Positions 49,790 through 54,631 of a DNA stretch of 54,631 nt are shown piece by piece. The DNA comes from Nanobdellota archaeon (GTDB lineage Archaea > Nanobdellota > Nanobdellia > Woesearchaeales > GCA-2686295). The notes under the pieces are model-generated. The model did no database searches. It had not been told where the DNA came from and worked only from the letters and a program-made list of their open reading frames with translations. The stretch lies in contig JAHJQL010000009.1 in NCBI GenBank assembly GCA_018819065.1, positions 1 to 54,631 of the forward strand. Reading direction: 5' to 3'. A program made the position numbers and the translations under genes. Within the stretch, counting starts at the first letter, position 1, and every line of letters starts with the position of its first letter.

Positions 49790-50218
49790 TTAACGAATTT
49801 TTCCAACTCCAACAGTTATATTTCCATTCTCTTTCTTTATCACATGGTGGCCTTTTTGTTGGGATATGCTTCCAGATATGTTTACTGGCAGGAAAACTAC
49901 GTGCGTCTTGTCCCTGTATGTTATTGCTATCTCAGAATTGTCTATGAGGTAAATTGTGTAATTCTCTCCATTGATATAATCAGGGATCTGGAATTGTTTT
50001 TTATAACCGTTCAAAGCAGAGTTGGCCATGTCAACCTCGTTTTTTATAACATTAGACACTTGTGTTGTTAGCCTGTCAGTTATTGCTTCAGACACATCAA
50101 GAGTCCTTTTTTGAACAACGACAAACGTTATTGTGAACACTAGCATCATGAAAGTCATCAAAAGCACGAATTCTGTGCTGGTTTGACCTTTTTTTAAGTA
50201 GTGACTTCTGAGATTAAT
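49790..50218 (-). CDS. Pilin-like protein with class III signal, probable AUU start
   Basis: A GTG at 50167 gives a truncated product that starts inside the hydrophobic segment. Extending upstream in frame adds HYLKKGQTSTEF, a perfect class III signal. The only start consistent with it is ATT (50216-50218), standing 6 nt behind GGTGA (50225-50229). The frame has a stop just before. The mature region is a single assembly helix followed by a beta-rich domain (YTIYLIDNSEIAITYRDK). It overlaps the preceding pilin-like gene by 25 nt. Confidence 0.8.
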   Translation of the reverse strand: MNLRSHYLKKGQTSTEFVLLMTFMMLVFTITFVVVQKRTLDVSEAITDRLTTQVSNVIKNEVDMANSALNGYKKQFQIPDYINGENYTIYLIDNSEIAITYRDKTHVVFLPVNISGSISQQKGHHVIKKENGNITVGVGKIR

Positions 50219-50646
50219 ACGTAATCACCCTTTGATTCAATTCTTATACTCATAAAACCATGATGAAAATCCGGCGATATACTGCCATTAGCATACCCTC
50301 CTTGAATTGGAACATTAGAAAAAAACACTCCTTCAGTAGTTCCTCTAGGAGTGTTGTAAGTTATTACTAGTTCATCATCAACAACATACGCGTTTGTTGC
50401 TGTAGTTGGAAAATCTGTTTGAATAGTAGTCCAAGAATTCTTCCCTATAGTGTATATGTCTTCTGCTTGGTTAACAATGTTGTTGCCAATCTTATTAACC
50501 TGACTAGCAGTCAATTTTTCATTTGACTCTTTCGAATAATTAAAGAACAACATACTGCCAGGAACAATTATTGCAAGAGCCAAAGCCAGTATGAATAAGT
50601 ACTCAACAGCTATCTGACCTTTTTTACACCTCAACCTCTTATTCAT
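50194..50646 (-). CDS. Pilin-like protein with class III signal
   Basis: Starting at ATG 50646 (AGAGGT upstream), the protein begins MNKRLRCKKGQIAVEYLFIL, a class III signal with KKGQ and Glu in the +5 region, then the hydrophobic segment ALALAIIVPGSMLFF. The outer domain is Thr- and Asn-rich. A frame beginning at 50667 adds 7 residues without support. It overlaps the next pilin-like gene and probably forms a minor-pilin pair with it. Confidence 0.82.
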   Translation of the reverse strand: MNKRLRCKKGQIAVEYLFILALALAIIVPGSMLFFNYSKESNEKLTASQVNKIGNNIVNQAEDIYTIGKNSWTTIQTDFPTTATNAYVVDDELVITYNTPRGTTEGVFFSNVPIQGGYANGSISPDFHHGFMSIRIESKGDYVLISEVTT

Positions 50647-50780
50647 ATCAAAACCTCTTTTCAACACTAGATTTAACGATTATTATGATATATAAATATT
50701 CCTATCTGTTATTCCTGTCTTTATTCCTGTCTTTAAAAGCAAAACTTTTATTAATACTTGTAAAACACACTTAGCTGATA

Positions 50781-51788
50781 ATGGTTAAATCAAGAAGAGA
50801 CAGGCGCCTCGAAAGGTTACAAAAAAAATCTATGTTATCATTTTCAGAAAGCAAGAAGCCCGAATCATCCACACAATCAGATATATCGATGAAATCTAAG
50901 AAAAAAGGCAACTTCTTCTCGAGAATTTATGAGGATCATTATAAAAAACTAGTATTAATACCTATGCTGCTCTTGTTATTATCTTTCGTCGTTATAGGAT
51001 TTAACATAGCAGAAACAGGCGACTTCATGAACAAAGCAGTCTCGCTAAAAGGTGGAATTACACTAACAATACCAACAATCACCCAAGAGATAGATTTCAA
51101 AGCGCTAGAATCAAATTTAAAATCAGATTTATCAAAGGGCGACTTGTCTGTCAGAGAGCTTTCAGAGTTTGGAGTGCAAAAAGGAGTAATTATAGAAGCA
51201 TCTGGTGTGGAGGAAGATGAGCTATTGGCTTCAACAAAAAAAGCGGTTGGTGATTTTGGAGACTCATACTCGCTTGAAAACCTTGGTCCATCACTAGGGG
51301 CTAGTTTTTTTAAGCAGATGATGTTTGCAGTTATCTTAGCATTCATATTCATGGGCATAGTAGTTTTTCTATACTTCAAAACATTCGTGCCTAGCGTTGC
51401 AGTAATGCTTGCAGCGTTCTCAAACATAGTAATAGCACTTGCAGTCACAGACTTGCTTGGTATGAAGATAAGCGCTGCGGGAATCGCTGCTTTTCTAATG
51501 CTGATAGGTTATAGCGTTGATACAGATATACTATTAACAACGAGGGTTCTAAAAAGAAAAGAAGGAACACTCATGGAAAGAATTTATGGCGCTATGAAAA
51601 CTGGCCTTACGATGAATATCACAACTATAGTGGCGGTAACTATTGCTTTAATAGTCACAAATTCAGATGTCATAGCTCAGATAATGACTATAATACTAAT
51701 AGGTTTGATGGCAGACATAGTAAATACGTGGATACAAAACGTTGCAATACTAAGATACTACCTTGAAAAGAAAGGAATAAAAGAATGA
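50781..51788 (+). CDS. secF: Protein translocase subunit SecF
   Basis: SecF works with SecD to aid Sec-dependent export using the proton gradient. The first membrane segment (LVLIPMLLLLLSFVVIGF) is followed by a periplasmic-like domain and five further segments. The conserved GYSVDTDILLTTRVLK (D4-type motif) and the SLGASFFKQMMFAV start of the second block are present. The ATG at 50781 has a GATA-rich upstream. The stop overlaps the SecD start by 4 nt (ATGA), so the pair is translationally coupled. Confidence 0.94.
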   Translation: MVKSRRDRRLERLQKKSMLSFSESKKPESSTQSDISMKSKKKGNFFSRIYEDHYKKLVLIPMLLLLLSFVVIGFNIAETGDFMNKAVSLKGGITLTIPTITQEIDFKALESNLKSDLSKGDLSVRELSEFGVQKGVIIEASGVEEDELLASTKKAVGDFGDSYSLENLGPSLGASFFKQMMFAVILAFIFMGIVVFLYFKTFVPSVAVMLAAFSNIVIALAVTDLLGMKISAAGIAAFLMLIGYSVDTDILLTTRVLKRKEGTLMERIYGAMKTGLTMNITTIVAVTIALIVTNSDVIAQIMTIILIGLMADIVNTWIQNVAILRYYLEKKGIKE

Positions 51789-53485
51789 GCAAAATAAAGA
51801 ATATATTCACACATTGGAGAGTAATAATAGTGCTAGTCTTTCTTATTTTATCAGTTGCAAGTATAAGTCCAAATCCTTGGAATGAAGGAGCAACAATAAG
51901 ATTTGTGGCAAAAAACAGCTCTGCAGCAATTGCAGGCATAGAAAATCCAACTTTTGGCGGAACACCTATGAGTAAGGAAACAATATTGTCAATAAACAAT
52001 AAGCCAATAACAAATGCAAAAGATTATTTTGACTTCGTCACAGGTCTGCCGCCAAATAAAACTATAACTATAAGGTCTGATAAAGGATTTTACAAGTTAG
52101 TAACAAAGCCAGAATATAATATAACAATCCTGGACGAGACAGAACTAATAAGGGTGACTGAACAAGTCTTTAATGAAACACTAAACGAAACAGTTAACAT
52201 AACCAGAGTCGAAGAAGTTCAAAAGGTTAAAAAAGATATAATAGGAACAGAAGACTTAGGGCTCGTAGTCTACGATGCACCAACCAATAACATAAGAAAA
52301 GGACTTGACTTGTCAGGTGGAACAAGAGTCATACTAAAACCAGAAGAAGAAGTCAACCAAGAAGAATTAGACTTAGTCGTTTCAAACATAAAAGAGCGAT
52401 TAAACGTTTATGGATTAAGCGATATAATTGTTAGAACTACGAGTGATTTGGAAGGCAGCAAGTTCATACTAGTCGAAATTGCTGGTGCAAACAAAGAAGA
52501 AGTAAAAGAATTACTTGCAAAACAAGGAAAATTCGAGGCGAAAATAGGCTCAACCACCGTCTTTAAAGGCGGAGACGACATAAAATATGTTTGCAGAAGA
52601 GCAGAGTGCGCAGGAATAGACCCTAACTCTGCCTGTGGTCCTTCAGGAGACGGTTGGAACTGTAGATTCAGATTCAGCATATCACTAAGCACGGCTGCAG
52701 CGCAAAAACAAGCGGACACAACCAAGTATTTATCTGTAGTAACAGAAGGCTCTGACACCTACTTAAATGAGTCACTTGACTTATTCTTAGACGACCAAAA
52801 AGTTGATACTTTAAGAATCGGCTCAGAGCTCAAAGGAAACGCGGTGACTGAGATATCAATATCTGGAGGTGGCTTTGGCAGCAACCAACAATCAGCGATG
52901 GCTGACGCACTAAACAATATGAAAAAGCTGCAGACAGTTCTTGTGACCGGAAGCCTACCAGTCAAGCTAACAATAGTAAAAACAGACAGCATTTCTCCAA
53001 TGCTAGGATCAGAATTCATAAAAAACGCTGTGCTAATAGGACTGCTTGCAATAGTTGCAGTTGTTGTGGTAGTTTTTATTGTCTACAAAAAACTAGTTAT
53101 AGCACTGCCAATGGTAGTTACAATGATATCAGAAGCAATAATACTACTCGGATTTGCATCAATAATAGGCTGGAACCTTGACTTGGCAGCAATTGCAGGA
53201 ATAATGGTTGCCATAGGAACAGGCGTAGATGATCAAATAGTCATAGCAGACGAAGTCTTAAGAGGAGAAAAAGGAGTGTTTATATCTTGGAAAGACAGAA
53301 TAAAACATGCATTTTTCATAATCATGGCAGCATTCTTTGTAACAGTCGTTGCAATGATACCACTATGGTTTGCAGGCGTAGGAATACTCAAAGGCTTTGC
53401 ACTAACAACAATTCTTGGAGTATCAATAGGAGTATTTATCACAAGGCCAGCGTATGCCTCAGTCGTGGAGATACTAAGCAAATAA
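51785..53485 (+). CDS. secD: Protein translocase subunit SecD with PDZ-like insert
   Basis: The C-terminal half contains the SecD membrane block, including DLAAIAGIMVAIGTGVDDQI and GVSIGVFITRPAYASVVEI. The motif LDLSGGTRVIL near residue 175 is the classical SecD D1 sequence. Between the first membrane helix and this motif, about residues 35-115, lies a PDZ-like domain (SAAIAGIENPTF, ILSINNKPITNAKDYFDFV). That insert is not part of bacterial SecD. It may present substrates or bind a chaperone. Length is 566 residues. Sequence after the stop is AT-rich. Confidence 0.93.
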   Translation: MSKIKNIFTHWRVIIVLVFLILSVASISPNPWNEGATIRFVAKNSSAAIAGIENPTFGGTPMSKETILSINNKPITNAKDYFDFVTGLPPNKTITIRSDKGFYKLVTKPEYNITILDETELIRVTEQVFNETLNETVNITRVEEVQKVKKDIIGTEDLGLVVYDAPTNNIRKGLDLSGGTRVILKPEEEVNQEELDLVVSNIKERLNVYGLSDIIVRTTSDLEGSKFILVEIAGANKEEVKELLAKQGKFEAKIGSTTVFKGGDDIKYVCRRAECAGIDPNSACGPSGDGWNCRFRFSISLSTAAAQKQADTTKYLSVVTEGSDTYLNESLDLFLDDQKVDTLRIGSELKGNAVTEISISGGGFGSNQQSAMADALNNMKKLQTVLVTGSLPVKLTIVKTDSISPMLGSEFIKNAVLIGLLAIVAVVVVVFIVYKKLVIALPMVVTMISEAIILLGFASIIGWNLDLAAIAGIMVAIGTGVDDQIVIADEVLRGEKGVFISWKDRIKHAFFIIMAAFFVTVVAMIPLWFAGVGILKGFALTTILGVSIGVFITRPAYASVVEILSK

Positions 53486-53580
53486 ACAGTTTAAAATTCT
53501 TTAAATGCTTCTTTTGCAGAAACTTTTTTCATAAGATTGTTCTCTTTTTTTATTTTTTAATAAATGAGCCTGCCAAAGAA

Positions 53581-53702
53581 CAACCTTTATCAAGTATCAA
53601 AAACTAAAGATTAGTTTTTGGAACTTCCCAAAAATCAATGATTTTTGATAAGGTTGATCAGGATAAAGCTCCCTAAACGGTCACGACGCAAAAAAAGCGT
53701 CA
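53581..53702. repeat. Duplicated structured 120-nt block, copy B
   Basis: This is the second copy of the block at 47098-47217, again directly 3' of a tRNA-Val gene on the minus strand. The predicted three-way junction and trailing GACGC/GCGTC hairpin are conserved. Outside this block and the tRNA the flanks do not match, so the duplication unit appears to be tRNA plus block. Confidence 0.75.
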
Positions 53703-53733
53703 AAAAAAGAAAAAATGGTGGGCCCGCCCGGAT

Positions 53734-53806
53734 TTTCGTCTTCCCTCTTCGCAGGCTTGAGCGAAAGCGAAACCTGCTTTTCCCATCAACGCTGAAAAGG
53801 GTTGTC
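53734..53806 (-). other. tRNA-Val(GAC) intron in the T-loop
   Basis: The roughly 73-nt intron interrupts the T-loop after TTCGA (position 58/59). On the minus strand it begins GACAACCCTTTTCAGCGTTG, matching the start of the anticodon-loop intron of tRNA-Val(CAC). It also shares the hairpin plus CTCAAG and CTGCGAAGAGG elements. The end can be placed within a run of A, so the exact 3' limit is uncertain by 2-3 nt. Confidence 0.7.
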
Positions 53807-53843
53807 TCGAACCGGGGACCTTCGCCGTGTCGAGGCGACATCA

Positions 53844-53926
53844 TCTGCGGACGGTTTTTGTTTCCTTTTTCCGAGGGACTTCGACGAAGTCGAATGTCGC
53901 TCTTCGGGATTAAGGAACGAAACCCT
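53844..53926 (-). other. tRNA-Val(GAC) intron in the D-loop
   Basis: About 83 nt inserted between AGCGGCTA and TGATGTCGCC. It ends CGTCCGCAGA, identical to the D-loop intron of tRNA-Val(CAC), although the body differs. It contains hairpins such as TTCGACTTCGTCGAA. This gives a shared insertion point in both tRNA-Val genes. Confidence 0.7.
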
Positions 53927-54004
53927 TAGCCGCTAGACTACAGGCCCAAGTAATATTCGAGACAACACAATATTTTATAAATATTATTGTTTTTTATTTT
54001 CATA

Positions 54005-54481
54005 ATGACTTATTATGACTCAATTGCATCAGGATATGAGCAGTTGCACAGAAATGAACAGCTAAAAAAACTTTTACTTATAAAAAGCAACCTCGACTTA
54101 AAACCTGATGATTTAATGCTTGATGTTGGTTGCGGACAAGGTTTCTCAGCAGAGATTTTTGACTGCAAAATAATAGGACTTGATCCTTCCAGTAAACTGC
54201 TCAAAATGTGTCCTTTCAGGACGGTTGTTGGAGTTGCAGAGGAGATTCCTTTTCTAGACAACTATTTTGACATAGTCATATCTGTTACTGCAATTCACAA
54301 CTTTAAAGATTACAAAAAAGGAATTTTAGAGATGAAGAGAGTTGGCAGCAGACTTTTTGTATTCTCTGTCTTGAAAAAATCAGCTCATATTAACAATATA
54401 AAAGAGTTAATTGCTGAACAGTTTAGAATTAATAAAATACTAGAGGAAGATAAAGACTTAATATTTTTTTGTGAGAAGTAG
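54005..54481 (+). CDS. SAM-dependent methyltransferase (class I)
   Basis: The class I SAM fold is recognised from LMLDVGCGQGFSAEIF (motif I), IIGLDPSSKLLKM (acidic motif II) and FDIVISVTAIHNFKDYKK (motif IV region). ATG 54005 starts about 25-30 nt after a TATA-like TATTTTATAAATA, so the mRNA is probably leaderless. A frame from 53987 adds six hydrophobic residues and is less likely. At 158 residues it is a short methyltransferase. The substrate is unknown. Conserved TYYDSIASGYEQLH at the start suggests small-molecule or tRNA/protein targets. Confidence 0.88.
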   Translation: MTYYDSIASGYEQLHRNEQLKKLLLIKSNLDLKPDDLMLDVGCGQGFSAEIFDCKIIGLDPSSKLLKMCPFRTVVGVAEEIPFLDNYFDIVISVTAIHNFKDYKKGILEMKRVGSRLFVFSVLKKSAHINNIKELIAEQFRINKILEEDKDLIFFCEK

Positions 54482-54557
54482 TTTTTTTATCAGATATTGT
54501 CTATTTAACGTCATCTTTATATATAAGTTAGTTCTATTAACATCTTGGTGATGCGTT

Positions 54558-54631
54558 ATGTCTTTGGAATGTCCCATGTGTGGCTCATTAGATGTGTCTA
54601 AGAAAGGATTTCGTAAAAATAAATCAATGAA
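54558..54631 (+). CDS. Partial gene, Zn-ribbon start of possible transposase
   Basis: The ATG at 54558 lies 6 nt behind GGTGA (54547-54551), and the first 24 residues (MSLECPMCGSLDVSKKGFRK and on) run off the window. The CPMCGS zinc-ribbon followed by a basic KKGFRKN stretch resembles the N-terminus of several archaeal IS transposases, but many other Zn-ribbon proteins start similarly. A TATA box TTTATATATAAG (54519-54530) precedes it. Confidence 0.5.
   Translation, partial: MSLECPMCGSLDVSKKGFRKNKSM

Larger units (their letters stand above)
53716..53947 (-). tRNA. tRNA-Val (anticodon GAC), two introns, encoded CCA
   Basis: After removing two introns a 73-nt body plus CCA (53716-53718) remains. 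The acceptor stem is GGGCCTG/CGGGCCC with one U-G pair. The D-stem is GTCT/TGAT. The anticodon stem is TCGCC/GGCGA with loop TCGACAC, so position 33 is C rather than the near-universal U. The T-stem is CCCGG/CCGGG with loop TTCGAAT. The D-loop intron is about 53844-53926 and the T-loop intron about 53734-53806. Confidence 0.85.

Noticed and set aside
50165-50167. GTG 50167 as start of the pilin-like gene
   Set aside because: It would begin inside the hydrophobic segment and lose the conserved KKGQ signal that is in frame just upstream.
53645-53929. 94-aa open frame on the plus strand
   Set aside because: It lies entirely across the tRNA-Val(GAC) gene and its introns on the opposite strand, and its Arg-rich product is typical of a shadow frame.
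1-54631. CRISPR arrays, ribosomal RNA genes, and clear frameshifted pseudogenes
   Set aside because: I looked for regularly spaced direct repeats, conserved rRNA segments and broken homologues on both strands and saw none.

Overview
The window looks like AT-rich chromosomal DNA of an archaeon. Archaeal markers are an Orc1/Cdc6 initiator, an ATP-dependent DNA ligase, archaeal-type triosephosphate isomerase, FtsZ, adjacent secF-secD, class III (pilin/archaellin-type) signal peptides, Lrp-type regulators, TATA boxes just upstream of apparently leaderless starts, and tRNA genes with several introns. The compact genes, KKG-type pilins and many small zinc-ribbon proteins suggest a DPANN lineage (Woesearchaeota/Pacearchaeota-like). 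That placement is inference.

Positions 1-13.9 kb are an accessory island. It holds IS200/IS605-type remnants (a probable TnpB tail at 2-121, a complete IS200-like element at about 8.48-9.14 kb), a hypothetical gene in inverted repeats, a type I restriction-modification operon (RHH protein, HsdR, KilA-N protein, fused HsdM-HsdS, Bro-N/DinD-like protein), then a SEC-C protein, a zinc-finger protein, a TPR protein, a Hef-like helicase without nuclease domain, and RadC. Two mirrored sets of repeat modules (1382-1552 and 13729-13863) lie upstream of the two inward-reading operons.

14.2-18.7 kb is housekeeping: DNA ligase, a winged-helix regulator, a candidate structured RNA, FtsZ and an Lrp regulator. 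18.8-29.2 kb is a surface-glycan or lipid gene neighbourhood: two nucleotidyltransferase-fold proteins, three B12-binding/radical SAM enzymes, two family-2 glycosyltransferases and a large GT-C-like membrane protein. No known pathway was recognised for this set. 29.2-38.9 kb carries a RecB-like nuclease, IleRS, NAD kinase, a Zn-ribbon/NYN operon, thioredoxin, a double Lrp regulator, a bacterial-type Lgt, a B-box protein and TpiA. 38.9-44.2 kb holds pilin-like genes including a recent tandem duplicate, an endonuclease IV homologue and an MscS-type membrane protein.

44.4-46.5 kb contains orc1/cdc6 followed by a short region with ORB-like CACTGGACA motifs (candidate origin), three tiny genes in tandem, and TsaC/Sua5. 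46.5-54.6 kb contains ferredoxin, TatD, a GTPase/DUF2073/Zn-ribbon operon, two pilin-like genes, secF-secD and a methyltransferase.

Two tRNA-Val genes (CAC at 47.2-47.5 kb, GAC at 53.7-53.9 kb) each carry two introns and share a nearly identical 120-nt structured flank. One intron is homologous between the two genes but sits at different positions (37/38 versus the T-loop). This is the most striking observation. Another is a set of three minus-strand genes whose best starts are AUU or AUA codons preceded by strong GGTG-type ribosome binding sites.
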